Positions 11,101-23,155 are shown, numbered from the stretch's first letter. The stretch: 64,000 nucleotides of DNA from Rutidosis leptorrhynchoides (GCF_046630445.1 NC_092333.1:96942001-97006000); one strand, 5' to 3'. Numbers and translations: made by a program. The notes: generated by a model not told the origin, from the letters alone.

Positions 11101-11899
11101 TAAAACGATTATCAAACAGCTTATTTTCATTTATTTTCATTCAGAACAAACTTTATTCAGAGGCTCTGATCCATTCAGCGCTAAATCATTCAGTTTTATC
11201 AAACGCACCCTAATTCTTTTTGCATATTATAATGTTTTCAATCAATATAAAGCTTATAACCAAGCACTATTACCCACAACAATATCAAAAAAGTTGCATG
11301 CTTTGCATTTCAATTCATCCAAATTCACTATATCCTGCAAGTATATATACCTCAGGATGATATTGCAACCCGTAAAACCGCCTACTCGGATTCGCAACTG
11401 CGGCAATCCCACCCTGTTCACTTCTCGCCACCACTTCGAAACCGCTCGGCAACTTAACAGCTTCATCACCATGGCTCATCCACACCACCTGCTTATCACC
11501 AACATTTTTCCCCAAATACAATCCACCAATATCCTTAACAACTTCAATCACCATCCTACCATACTCCTGTTTCTCCCCAACACCAACTACCCCACCCAAT
11601 TTCTGCACAATCAACTGCAAACCATAACAAATCCCCAACACAAAAACCCCATTTTTCTCAACATATTCCACAAATCCGTCCGGGAAACTAGGCGCGTCCG
11701 GCGCGTGAACGGAGTGAGGACCACCGGAAAGGATGATTACAGATGGGTTTAGTTCGGTGATTGATTTGAGCGATGAAGTGCCGGAAATGCAGAGGGAGAA
11801 GATTGATAAACTTCGGATTCTGCGAGTGATTAAGTGTGTGTATTGTGAGCCGTAATCGAGGATTAAAACTACGTTTGATTTCACGGCTTCGACCTCCAT
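8199..11899 (-). CDS. GMP synthase (glutamine-hydrolysing), 6 exons
   Basis: GMP synthase catalyses the last step of de novo GMP synthesis: XMP + Gln + ATP to GMP + Glu + AMP + PPi. It is cytosolic in plants. Exons (-): 11351-11899, 10224-10474, 9760-10135, 8830-8961, 8572-8747, 8199-8322. All introns are GT-AG, phases match, and the product is 535 aa, close to the Arabidopsis length. The N-terminal amidotransferase domain has nucleophile Cys91 (GICYGLQ) and His181/Glu183 (YHPE). The ATP-pyrophosphatase domain has the P-loop SGGVDS at 236-241. The C-terminal dimerisation domain has [12 protein letters not shown] and ends [16 protein letters not shown] 11899 is the first ATG of the frame and matches known starts. 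No damage is seen. Two introns hold MITEs. Confidence 0.97.
9360..9606. mobile_element. MITE-like element in GMP synthase intron 3
   Basis: A 16-bp perfect inverted repeat, CATGGTTGTAAAAGTC at 9360-9375 and its complement at 9591-9606, bounds 247 bp. The interior has repeated CGATTAG/CGACTAG and GTCAAAG-type words and no coding potential. No exact target duplication could be fixed, so the superfamily is uncertain (hAT is possible). It sits wholly within the 797-bp intron between exons 3 and 4. Confidence 0.65.
10816..11210. mobile_element. Tourist-like (PIF/Harbinger-type) MITE in GMP synthase intron 1
   Basis: The left end GGTTGCGTTTTCTTG and the complement of the right end, GGGTGCGTTTGATAA, form an imperfect terminal inverted repeat. 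It extends inward over related ATTCAGTGCTGAA and TTTAGCGCTGAAT words. Both ends abut TAA (10813-10815 and 11211-11213), the 3-bp duplication typical of PIF/Harbinger. The 395-bp interior has many GAACCATTCAG-type inverted words and no gene. Confidence 0.65.
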
Positions 11900-12107
11900 T
11901 ATTTGTGATGAATTTGAGAAAGGGATTTTGTTAGGGTTTACAGGACGGAGAAAATGAGGGGCTAGGGTTTTTGATGATAGTTGGCGGGAAGAGAACACCC
12001 TAAATAGCAAGAGATATGCTATTTTCACTTTACCCCCTTATAAATCTCATATTTGCGTCTTTATTAACTAACCTTTTAGGCCGTTACATATTTTTCCTTC
12101 CAGATAA

Positions 12108-12151
<44 letters not shown>

Positions 12152-12208
12152 TATAAGATAAGATTATTTATTATTTTATTTATATTTATATTTATATTTA
12201 TTATAAGG

Positions 12209-12242
<34 letters not shown>

Positions 12243-13312
12243 TCAAAAAACTGAAACATTACTTTTATCTATGGATGGATTAATTTAATTAATTAATTAG
12301 TATTACTTATTTCAGTTTTTTCCAATATTTTATGCCATATCATTATGCTCGAAGTCTTTGTCAATGTAACATTTCTTTAAAGCATATCATTGTTATTGTT
12401 ATTTTATCAACATTTGACCATACCATTTTAAGAACATTACTCACTTTCTCCACTGTTATTGGCCTAGTTTTATTCTTAGATGAGATCAAAGCTTAATAGG
12501 AGCTGAGATGAGTCTCCTCTCTAGATTTTGATCAAAAGTGTAATAGCTCTATGAATAACGAATGCTCCAACTTTTGAATCAATTAAATTAGAGTTCGTAT
12601 AAAAACATGACAAATGGTATCAGCGAAAAGGGTCGAAAATGAAACATGGAATAACTCCATTAGGTCTGAGTAAGAATATTCTCTTTATCGAATAGTTTGA
12701 ACAAGAAAAATGTTTGTTGTACCCTTGAAATATACTCTTAGATATTTTCACCTCCTAAAATGTGTTCGAACTCCGCCACCGATTGAGCCAGGTAATATCT
12801 ATTTTTAATCTTATATGAAGGCTTTTCTTGATTATCATTTTTGTTTTTAGACCTTTCTTGGAAACTATATATGATCAACTTTTATTAAGTTTTAATTTAG
12901 GAAAGGCCTAAGTTTTGAGTTGTAACTATAGTTTTTTCGGTTATTATCATTACTTACTTTTACTATAGTTACTTTTACTATTTACTTTAAAGCAGAAAAA
13001 AACATATCTTACAATGTACAACACAATAAGCATTTAAGCACACCACTTTAATGCCCTTATTCAATGATTATTTGACTCTTGTCATCTGATATATACAAAC
13101 AAAAAGTCTCATATCCCACAAAGAATGACTAAAAACTGGATCTTCACTATATCATACTACCTTATACTGTAATACACTATAAGACGCGGGCTTATGCTTG
13201 GGCTAGACCTTCGCAAGTCTGAGGCAGCCTAAACCACGAACCATGATCCATGATCCATGATCCTTGAGCCATGAGGCCAGACCAACTGGTCAAACCGACC
13301 GTCAACATGGCT
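11900..13312. other. Spacer upstream of GMP synthase and downstream of the TRM-like gene
   Basis: It holds the GMP synthase 5' UTR and promoter (about 11900-12100), then two long T runs (about 12113-12150 and 12212-12241) separated by an AT-rich TATTTATATT stretch. The rest (12250-13180) shows no gene. At 13235-13275 a short CCATGAT-type word is repeated several times just after the TRM-like stop codon. Confidence 0.6.
12037..12045 (-). promoter_or_regulatory. Candidate TATA box of GMP synthase
   Basis: ATTTATAAG is read on the - strand about 140 bp upstream of ATG 11899. A start about 30 bp downstream would give a 5' UTR of roughly 110 nt. Confidence 0.4.
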
Positions 13313-15969
13313 TCACATAAGAATGTCAGTAATAACTTCCATGATCAATTCTTGTACAGTGTCATCTACCAATTCAAACACAATATCATTTCTATCTGAT
13401 ATACTGTCAACCCATTGTCCACATTTCGCTATATCCCTCGTAACAAGAACATCAAGTGTGCGTGGGCCCATAAGTTTACCGTTATGCCATTCAACTTGTT
13501 CCATAACCTCATTGACTACATCTTTCTCCAATGCAAAAGCTCGAATCTTTGGACTAAAGAATCCCGTTCGTGTATGTAAACTAACTAATATTTCCTTGAC
13601 ACAGTCATGCAGGAGTTTATGATCACACGATGAGTCAGTTGGATAATCTATAGCTGAAAAATCCTCCCAATTTGACTGTAAAGTTTTGTACATATCATTA
13701 ATGTACGAAGAAATGAATTCTGGATCCTCCATTAATGAACTTAAATTGGTTTTTCCATGTAGTGGAGATGAAGTATGCGAAGAGTGTTCTTCAAAATCTA
13801 GACGTTGTGGTTGAATTTGAAGCTCAACTGGTGAAGGTCAAATTGTAAATGTCAAACAGTAGCTCAAATACAAGCGAAAAAATCAATAAAGTTACGAACT
13901 TTAATCAATTTACATACCAGATTCAGTGGTACTCGTAGGACTGCAGATATTGTCTGTGAAAAAAGAATCAAGAACAGAAACAGGGCTTGGATTCTCCCTA
14001 AATTGATCGTTATCCATGTTTTCTAATTTGCAGTTAGCTTTCGGCGAAGATACATCTAACAAAAAGTCCTGTATTTGAAAAAAAAGAAGTCCAAAATGTT
14101 GTTAAAGATTAGTGGCCGAATTCAGTTCATAATAGTAAAGGTGGTGATTTTGACCCGTTTACTTATTCTATCCATCAATCTGGATAATTCTTGAACTGTT
14201 AGGGGTCAACTGTAAAGGAAAACCTAGCTAGGAGATCAAGTGTCTCAAAAATGTCAAAATGAATTTAATGCATAAAACCTTGCATCGTAGTCACACATTA
14301 TTATTGAATATATGATTTTATGATCAAATCTAAAGAAAAATCTAAATAATGATTTTGTAAAGTATTGGACAAGAAATATTCGGGCCCATGTACCAAATAT
14401 TAGTATATTACTACAGCTTGACCCAAACTCATCCATACATTAATTTTTGACAAATTATTTAGAGGGATTTTCTTAAGTGTGTCGGCAAGTTTTTTTTAAT
14501 AAGTATATCTAAGAGATTTAAAATGATATTTGAGGTCAACCCAACCCACCCATTATGATATATACTGATGTTACCAATTTGACCCATTACTTGTACTCAT
14601 CATAACAGACCTGTCTACTTTGACACCTCTATATAATTATAATTACTAATTATTATTGAGTAAAAGAAATTTGAAATTTACCACTCTCGATCCATTGATG
14701 CATCCTTGTACATCTGTTTGACCAATGTTGTATGAGTCTAACCACATGTCCAGAATGTGGTCTGGGGACCGTACAGCAGGTGCATGGACAAAACTGGCCA
14801 TTGACTCGTGTTTGGGAGACGAGAGTAGTACCCTTTCCAATGTTCGTGAAGCTCGTTTACTTGAAGAACCCGAAGGGTCAACTGCACCCGGCCCAACATG
14901 CCTTAACCTTTCTGCAAGGTGTTTTTTTGCTTCAATAAATACATCTGGTTCCCGTTTCTTCATGAATGGTACAATAGCCGATTTCTCCATTTTTGAAGTA
15001 CTATCATTATTGGAAGACTGAAAAGATTTCATCTTTTGAGTGTTCTTTAACTTCTTTGCATTTCTCAGTTTTTTTCTGATGTCATTAAACGACACATTAG
15101 TATGTTTGATTATTTGTTGCTTGCTTGTTGATCTTTGATGAACGTGCAAATACAAGCACCGGCATCCTAAATCAACCGAAGACCCCACAACACGTTGACT
15201 AGGCCTCAATACCACGATTGTATCAACTTTTGGATTTTCCTTTTTCTTGTTTGGACTTTCATAGCGCGATTTTATCTTTTTCCAAAATGATTTATCCATG
15301 GTTTGATCCGAGGAACTTGTTTCTCCTTTTAGAGATCGGTTCACATTTGTGTTTTTATTCTTTGAGTGAATCTGCAAATGAATGTATACTTTATTCTCAG
15401 AATCTAATATATCAGTTGAGGATAAATCAGTTAATATTAAAGCTAAAAAGATGTAAACTTACATTAAGGCTTTTAATTTGCTCATCGAATGTCAGCATTG
15501 GTACTTGGCTCCTTGCATACCCTGCTCCTGATACAAAGGCACCACAACATTCATGACTTTTAATGTCAACATAAAATTTTGTTAATAATTTTTTTACAAC
15601 CATGATACCGAGTTCTCTTATTTGTAGTATTGAATACAAACTCCAACCGTGTTATCAAGATTTTCACATTAAAGCCTATACACTCCTATAAATGCGAGAC
15701 TTCAAATAGTTTAATTTGACTTCAATAGTCAAAATGAAAGCAGCAATTCAATTTAGATTAGAAACCATTTAAATTCGATAACGCAGTGCAACGTAACGAT
15801 TTTGAAGTAAAGTAAACTCACTTGGAAGACTTTTGCTCTCATGCCTTTCATCTGACAGCATTTTCCGATGAGGGTGGCCCACGTGGTGGTCGAACATGCC
15901 ACTAAAATACCACACACAACCCTGTTTCGGGTCAACTGTGGGATGACATTTTGGAGTATTTCTTGCCAT
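13313..15969 (-). CDS. DUF4378-domain protein, TRM32-like (TON1-recruiting-motif family), 5 exons
   Basis: Exons (-): 15822-15969, 15463-15614, 14682-15371, 13918-14068, 13313-13827. Sites are GT-AG, phases match, and the product is about 551 aa. The N terminus (CVWYFSGMFDHHVGHPHRKM) matches the start of this family. The middle is Lys/Ser-rich with IVVLRPS and AKKHLAERLRHVGPG. The fourth exon carries the hallmark NPSPVSVLDSFF, and the C-terminal 150 residues form DUF4378 (TGFFSPKIRAFALEKDVVNE, LDVLVTRDIAKCGQWVDS, ELVDDTVQELIMEV). TRM proteins bring TON1/TRM/PP2A to microtubules and affect cell shape. The acceptor of exon 2 is the least certain join. The specific TRM number is a guess; DUF4378 is firm. 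Confidence 0.82.
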
Positions 15970-17705
15970 TATTAGTCAAATAGTAAAGGATTATGATAAC
16001 ATTCAAAAAACTCAGATCACATATGAAGTTGAAGCTGTTTGGGTATCATAAAACGGTAAGAACCCACTTGATTTTAAGGGATACTCAATGCATTCACCCT
16101 GCAAGATTGATTATGAGAAACTATTATAAAAAGAAATAAATGTAGAATGCAAAACAATAAGAAATCTTGATTTTAGATAAATGTAGAATGCACAACAATA
16201 AGAAACCTTGATTTTTTTTTTTTGTTGGTCATAAAGAGACCCATATATTATCTGATATACTGTAAGGGGGGTTAACTGTTGATCATAAAAATGAGCAAAA
16301 AAAACTCTTTTCCTCACCATAAATTAATTTTAATTAAAACCCCACTTGATTCTTCAAAACTTAAATGCATAATCTCTGCAAACAAAGAATATAAAAAACA
16401 TGCAAAGCTCTTCTATGTCAAATTTATAACAAGATAGAATGAAAAATCTTCTAGTGTTATTAATTTTAAGGATACCTTTTTATTAACAAAAGTGAGAATT
16501 AAAAATGCTCAAACTAAAGTTATTCACAGAAAACTTGCAAAAACTAATGAACTAACACAAATTCTTGATAACAAATTTGTTCATATTGACATATAAATAT
16601 AAGTATAAAATATAGATAAACCATCTGAGAAACTTTAGAAAAGTTGAAAAATGTTGAATGAAAATTCTGACAAAATAACTGAACACTGCAACTAATCATA
16701 CAACGTGTCTTGGTATTAAACAGTATTTGAGCAATGTTGAATGAAAAACTGACAAAATAAATGTACCTAGAACTAATCACGCAAAAAGTCTTTTTATGAA
16801 ACAGTAGTTGAGGTTGACTTATGATACAGTACAAGATAAGGAAAACCCAGTTCGTATAAGAAAATGTAAGAATGAGCCCATATAATTGAGCAAGGTTAAA
16901 TTGTTAAAAATCAGATAAAAGAAGCAAACCCCATAAGTAAAACGAGATTCAAGACAGACCCATGATTGAGATTCTTATAATTGAGCTGAATGTGTAATAA
17001 AGATGGCAACTTTATGCAAATAGAGTGATAAATCCTGATGAAAGAAGTGAACCCAAAAACTAAATTAAAGATTCAAAACAGACACGTGATCAAAAAGTTA
17101 TAATTGAGTTAAATGAGTAATAAAGGTATGAACTTTAAGCAAAGAGAATGATAATTCTTGACGAAATACTAGAACCTAATAACTAAAAATGAAGATTCCA
17201 AACAGACTCATGATTAAGACTCTATTATTGAGTTGATTGAGTAATAAAAGTGTGTCTTAAAGCATAAAGAATTAGAAATTTTGATGAGAGACGTGAACCC
17301 AATAACTAAAATGATAATTCAAAACAGCCTCATAATTAAGAAATTGAGTTAATGAGTAACAAAAGGTATGAACTTTATACAAAAAAAATAGAGTGGAATC
17401 TTGATTACCCATTTGTTCATGTGAAGTAAGAATAATGGGGAAAGTAAGAAAGATAGAAGGGGGTACCTTTTAAGAACAATTGGTGTGTTCTAATAATGTT
17501 GATAAAAGGACTCTATGTTGAACGAAATGAATGACCCTGTTTGTGAGGTTAAGGCAGAGAAGATGGAAGAAATGTATGAGTCATGAAAGAGGAGAAGAAA
17601 CAAATGGGAAAAGTCCAAAACTTAAAGCTCAATATTCTGGTGGGTTGATTTTTCTTAACAATATGCATTTCCTAAATTACCCTTTTGTCTTTTTCATAAA
17701 TTTGT
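15970..17705 (-). other. Upstream region of the TRM-like gene with a possible 5' UTR intron
   Basis: No coding exon is seen upstream of ATG 15969. A plausible acceptor (CTTGCAG, exon resuming at 16098) and donor (AAAG|GTACCC, exon ending at 17467) on the - strand would define a 1.37-kb 5' UTR intron containing a tandem array. A TC-rich stretch near 17470-17600 looks like plant 5' UTR. Copia-2 is inserted at 17706, so the promoter may have been displaced. This is inference; cDNA would decide. Confidence 0.4.
16921..17400. repeat. Imperfect tandem array, about 4 copies of about 120 bp
   Basis: Four successive blocks (near 16921, 17046, 17165 and 17287) share the order GTGAACCC-like start, AAATAAA/GATTCAAAACAGAC, ATAATTGAGTT, GAGTAATAAA, ATGAACTTTA and CAAAGAGA. 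Copies differ by many substitutions and small indels, so the array is old. Confidence 0.75.
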
Positions 17706-17710
17706 GTTCT

Positions 17711-17959
17711 TGTTGTGGTAAAGACAAAACACGTGGGTAACAAATTTGAATCAAATCACGGGTGTATTATTATTCTACCTAACTGCACAGTAAATTATTG
17801 TATTATAAATATCAAAGAATGTGATTGGCATAAGATGCATACATAGAATATATTTCATATATCACCATTCTTTTACTCTTTTTTATTTTAAGTTTAATAG
17901 TAGCCTATAGTTAAGAACCAAACCACTAAAGGTAGTTATAAGCCTATTGAATTATAACA
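17711..17959 (+). repeat. Copia-2 5' LTR
   Basis: Starts TGTTGTGGTAAAGAC, ends AATTATAACA, and has a TATAAATA box at 17804-17811. It is directly followed by CGTTATCAGCACG as in Copia-1. GTTCT at 17706-17710 is the target duplication. Confidence 0.93.
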
Positions 17960-18994
17960 CGTTATCAGCACGAAGTGCTCCGTATAATCAAAGTTTATAT
18001 AAGCAAGCACAAGTCACTAATCAAGATAATAAAAAAAATTCTTTAACGATATCTTCTATTATTTATTAGTAAGGTAAATATTATTATCATCATAACTAAC
18101 ATTTATATTTATGTTATTTAAGTTATATATGGTCGGTTATACCGCCTGAATTATATTTCTGTAATCTAACTATTATTAATTTCACTAACATTTATATTTA
18201 TGTTATATATGGTCGGTTATACCGCCTGAATTATATTTCTATAATCTAACTATTATTAACTTCACTAACATTTATATTTATGTTATATATGGTCGGTTAT
18301 ACCGCCTGAATTATATTTCTGTAATCTAATTCTTATTAACTTCACTAACATTTATATTTATGTTATCTAACATTTATGATTACTTATACAACTAATCATT
18401 ATTTATTTCATGCATACTATGTTTATTCTTAAATTTATTATTTATGCATAATATGTTTATTCTCTTAATCTTTGTATTTATACTAAACGTATTTATACTA
18501 AATGTATTTTATAGTAATCATATTTATACTAATAAATTTTTTTATTAAAATTATTATTAATATAACGAGTACATAACATTCGCTAACGTCAACTAACGAC
18601 GTTACAACGGTCATATATACATAACGGTTGTTAACGTCAACTGACGACGTTACAACGACTATATTTTTCAAATATAAAATAAACATCTTCGTTTTCACAT
18701 TTTCACAAATCAATCTTCATTTTCTCAGATTACCACTCTCAAAAAGTTTTTGTAAATATGATTCACACAAGGATGATTTTTTCTATTGTATTGGTCATAT
18801 TAACTATCATCATTGTTGCTAATATACCACCGGGTGAACCTATATATTTTATCCTGCCCTTGTGGTTTTATTATTTGTAATCATACCATTATTCTGTTGT
18901 TTGCTACTTATGAATTTAAAATGATTCTAATTTCATGTTGTTAGAAATTGATTATGATTATAATTTATGTTGTTCATCTTTCTGAAAATAGAAA
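17960..18994 (+). repeat. Copia-2 leader with about 80-bp tandem triplicate
   Basis: Three copies of an approximately 80-bp unit, each with ATGGTCGGTTATACCGCC, lie at about 18090-18365. A second short duplication around AACGTCAACTAACGACGTTA is near 18583-18655. No coding potential; this is the untranslated leader upstream of gag. Confidence 0.8.
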
Positions 18995-20095
18995 ATGTCA
19001 AACTTATCAAAGCTTGAGTTTAATGCCCTAGACGTATCGGGAACAAACTACACATCATGGGTCATGGATGTAGAAATAAATCTTGGATCATTGGGTATTC
19101 TAGAAACTTTAAAAGAAAACAATACTTGTTCTGATCAAGATAAATTAAAATCAATTGCTTTTATTCGCAAACATATTGATATCACCTTAAAACATATGTA
19201 TCTCACTATCAAAGATTCACATGTTTTATGAGAAAGTATCAAGAGTAGATTCGATAATCAAAAGGAAATATTACTCCCAGCTGCGAGGGAAGAATGGAGA
19301 AATCTAAGGTTCCAAGACTTTAAAAAGGTAAGTGAATACAGCTCGGCCATGTTCAAGATCCGTTCAAAGCTTCAATTCTGTGGTCAAGAAATAAGTGATG
19401 CTGATATGATGGAGAAAACTTTCTCCACAATGCATTCTGCAAACATTACTATGCAAGAAAATTTAAGATTGCAGAATTACAAAACTTTTTCCAAACTTCA
19501 AACTTATCTCTTAGTTGCAGAAGTGAATAAAGAATTACTGATGAAGAATCAAGAATCTCGTCCTACGGGTGCGCTAGCATTCCCTGAAGCTAATGCTATT
19601 AACAATAATAATAATAAAAAAAGAAATGCACCTGGACGAGGACATGGGCGAGGTCGTGGTCATATTGGCCAAAATCATCATCATGGAAATTACCATAACA
19701 ATAATAAAAATCATAACTATGTTCGAAATCACCCTTATGGTAATGGTCGTTACGATGGTCGTGGTCGTAATGGTTACGATGGTCGTGGACAAAAAAATAA
19801 TAATCCACAAAATTATAAATTTCAACCACCATACAATCCCACAAATCATAAAGTTGAAGGAAGCTCTTCAAAGAATATTGAAGATTCTTGTTATCGATGT
19901 GGTAAAATTGGCCATTGGTCTAAAAACTGTCGAACAAATCAATATTCTGTTAATCAATATCAGAAATCCCTAAAAGGAAAAGGAAAAGAGGCAAACCTTG
20001 TGGATGACCTTGATACAAAAATCACTGAGCCAACAAGTGACTACTTTAATGAATACATTTCCTATTATATGTCCATATCAAATAAATGGATGTAG
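18995..20095 (+). pseudogene. Copia-2 gag region
   Basis: Begins MSNLSKLEFNALDVSGTNY, parallel to Copia-1 gag. It has the same core, a His/Asn/Gly/Arg-rich linker and a CCHC knuckle, CYRCGKIGHWSKNC, near 19885-19930. Broken. Confidence 0.9.
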
Positions 20096-20199
20096 ATTTA
20101 CGATCTATACCATATCTACTTTACTATATGTTTCTTTATTATGTACTTTTGTTTATAACATATTTTTGAATGTAATATGTTGATGAATTATGTACTCAT

Positions 20200-21065
20200 T
20201 ATTTGTTTCTCATATTTTGAAGTTCATATGGTGGGATCTTTGTATTGCAGATAGTGGTACCACACACACTATACTAAAATCTAAAAAATATTTCACTGAT
20301 TTTAAAGCAACAGAAGGAACGGTACATACTATATCAGGTCCTGCGAATTTAATAAAAGGAATGGGAAAAGCAAAATTCATGTTACCAAATGGTACAAATT
20401 TCCTGATAAAAATGCCTTATTTTCTCCCATGTCAAAGAGAAATTTGTTAAGCTTCTCTGACATATACCAAAATGGATATGATTATCAGTCAGTGACTACA
20501 GAAAATGATAAATATTTAAGTATCAGTAACAAGAAGCATGTGATTGAAAAACTACCAAGACTTAGTTCTGGTTTACATTATACATATATAAATGTACCAG
20601 AAACACACATGGTAGTTAATGAAAAGGCATGTGATCATGTAATGATCAATTTGTGGCATGAAAGATTAGGCCACACAGGATCAACAATGATGAAAAGAAT
20701 AATTCAAAATACACATGGACATCCATTGACGGATCAAAAGATCCCTTATGATGCAATTATCTCATGTACATCATGCTCACTTGGAAAATTGATAATAAGA
20801 CCATCACCTCTTAAGGTTGAAAAAGAATCACCAATGTTTCTTAAAAGAATTCAAGGTGATATATGTGGACCAATTCATCCACCATGTGGACCATTTAGAT
20901 ATTTCATGGTCCTAATAGACGCATCTAGTAGATGGTCTCATGTTTGTCTATTATCAAGTCAAAATGTTGCATTTGCAAAATTTCTTACTCAAATTATTAA
21001 TTTGAGAGCACATTTCCCTGATTATACTATAAAAAGGGTGAGATTGGATAATGCTGGTGAGTTTA
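20200..21065 (+). pseudogene. Copia-2 pol, first part (protease to integrase)
   Basis: Contains the protease motif ADSGTTHT near 20250, the GAG-pre-integrase region LWHERLGHTG and CTSCSLGK, and the start of the integrase core (DICGPIHPP, LDNAGEF). It stops where element A is inserted. Broken. Confidence 0.9.
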
Positions 21066-21264
21066 TGTGACGACCCGAAAATTTTCGACCAAATTTAAAC
21101 TTGATCTTTATATGATTCTAACACGATAAGCAAAGTCTATTAAACCGAGTCCCAAAATGTTTGAAACTATTTACATGAATTCATTTAACCTTTGACCATC
21201 CTTGACGACTCACGATACGATTGTTCGAAAATGGATATTCATATATATTTGTATATAATAATAT

Positions 21265-21335
<71 letters not shown>

Positions 21336-22870
21336 TGTTATAATTAATTTTGTAAAAATAATATTAATATATAAAAAGTATTTATATATAAATAAAGTAT
21401 ATATAATATATATATTTTGTAACTCCGAAGTTATTTAGTAAACAAAGGTAACGCTCAATTGTCATTCGAATGATATTAAACGAGTTAAAAAGAAACTTAT
21501 GTGATTTTAAAATAAACGATGATTCGAAAATAAGTTTTATAAATTTTATGCTTATCAATAAAATATTTAGAAGTCATGTGTTGAATTTCAAAACTTTTTA
21601 TATTTTACTTGGGGTTGGGAGAGAATAATTAATGTAATTTTTAATTAATAGTTAACGACCAAAATTTTTACCATAATGACCAAAATAAATAAAGACATTT
21701 AATTTAAAAATTTGGGATTTTTCCGAAACCTTTTAATTCGCCACTGAGTAACAACGGGGTAAGAAATATTCCCCTTTAAACTGTCGGTGCCTTAAGATTA
21801 GTGTATGACAGCTAGAATATTTTTATTATTATTTAAATGTTGCACGTTTCTTTTTCCTACATGACTTATATGTCATAAATATTTATATATATAACATATA
21901 TGTTATATCAATTTCAATGACCAAACCATCACTAACCGATGGTCACCCTTTTCCATCACCTTCCACCGCCGTTTGCTACCATACACCACCATGATAACCA
22001 CCACTACCACAAACCATCAAAGAACAACTACTACCCTCTCTAAAACGCTACCTCGATAACCAACTTCACAACACCCTAAACCGCCACCATACATCACCAC
22101 CGAGATCACCCTTAAGAACCGTCACCCAAAAACCCATATCATCACCCTACAACCACACCATCACCCTCTAACACCAACATGAGATCATCGTACAACCACC
22201 ACCTCAACCCTTGAACAAACCGCCATATGTACTGTTGCCGTTGCTGTTTCAAACACCATACATCACCTTGCTACTACAGTTTGTTGCTACTATTATACGT
22301 ACATTCCTACTTCCGTTTTCCAGTTAAACGAAACCAACCACCCTATCTGTTTTTCTGTTTTCTTTTCTTCCTGTTACGGTCACTTTCCACCACCAATCTC
22401 CACCCCTGCTACCGCCCCAAAACCATCACTAAACACAACTAACTGCTGCTGCAATAACTATTTTACAGCTGTGATATTTTTTTTCCATCGAACCCACCAT
22501 CACAAACCAACATGAACTATTGTAACGCGTTTTCGATTTATGTTTTCTATCATGAAAACCATAACCAACACCGTAAACCTTCTACTACACATGATGATTT
22601 TGATTCACGAAATAATGATAACATCATGAGGAAGGTGAAAGGTGCTGCTACTAGAGATCTGTTATCAAATTACTTATGATTAAGACGGCTAGTTCCTGGT
22701 TATAATCAAATCATTTAATTTTTATTTGGGCCAAGAGGAATTAATTGCTTATTGGACCGTAAAATTTAGTTAGGCTCGTGAGACTGTTTGGGCCAGATTA
22801 CTGAAATAAAAGATGAAAACAGTTAGGTATATGTTAAATAAATAAAAACGCGAATTATAACAAGATTTCA

Positions 22871-22953
22871 CGAGCGCTTCAGTGGTTTGGTAGTGGTTTG
22901 TTGGACAATTGGTCCTGAGTTCGAGCCTAACCTCCTGCATTCTTATTTTTTTT
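22871..22953 (+). other. tRNA-like segment with Pol III A- and B-box-like motifs in the LTR of A
   Basis: CGCTTCAGTGG (22875-22885) resembles an A box and GAGTTCGAGCC (22917-22927) a B box, about 32 bp apart as in a tRNA, followed by a T run near 22945. The second LTR has the same at about 30229-30311. It could be a SINE or tRNA fragment captured by the LTR. It is not a functional tRNA by eye. Confidence 0.4.
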
Positions 22954-23084
22954 ACAACAGCAACCTGACTACTTGTTCTGTTGGGCCAAATGATGAGTGG
23001 TGATGGGCTGTAAACATAAGAAGAAGAAACAAAAATATACGGGCTTTATATAATTAAATCCGAAAATAATCTAAGAAACACGGA

Positions 23085-23155
23085 ATGGAGGAATGCTGGG
23101 TTTGTTTGTTGGGTTAACGAGAGGTCGCGGGTTTGAGTCTTGACAAAGACAGTTT
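23085..23155 (+). other. Second tRNA-like segment in the LTR of A
   Basis: GGGTTAACGAGAGGTCGCGG followed by GTTTGAGTCTTG resembles the anticodon-to-T-arm half of a tRNA, with a B-box-like GGTTTGAGTCT and a downstream T-rich run. The matching copy in the right LTR is at about 30444-30515. Confidence 0.35.

Noticed and set aside
11294-11752. 152-residue frame on the + strand
   Set aside because: Antisense shadow of GMP synthase exon 1, which has full catalytic motifs on the - strand.
11900-12028. A 43-residue in-frame upstream extension of GMP synthase, rich in Arg and Ser like a mitochondrial presequence
   Set aside because: It has no ATG; the frame opens with GTG at 12028. The first ATG is 11899, matching known GMP synthases, and the candidate TATA box fits that start.
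12590-12640. ATGGTATCAGCG resembling a retroelement primer site
   Set aside because: No LTR-like repeat or coding remnant nearby; a short chance match cannot be supported.
17531-17740. Small + strand frame before Copia-2
   Set aside because: Crosses the LTR boundary at 17711 and lies over a probable 5' UTR of the TRM-like gene on the other strand.
22227-22442. 71-residue Cys/Leu-rich frame, repeated at 29584-29799
   Set aside because: Within the LTRs of element A; no domain and explained by the C/A-rich block.
22871-22953. A genuine tRNA gene
   Set aside because: Box-like motifs are present but no convincing acceptor stem or full cloverleaf can be drawn by eye; kept only as tRNA-like.
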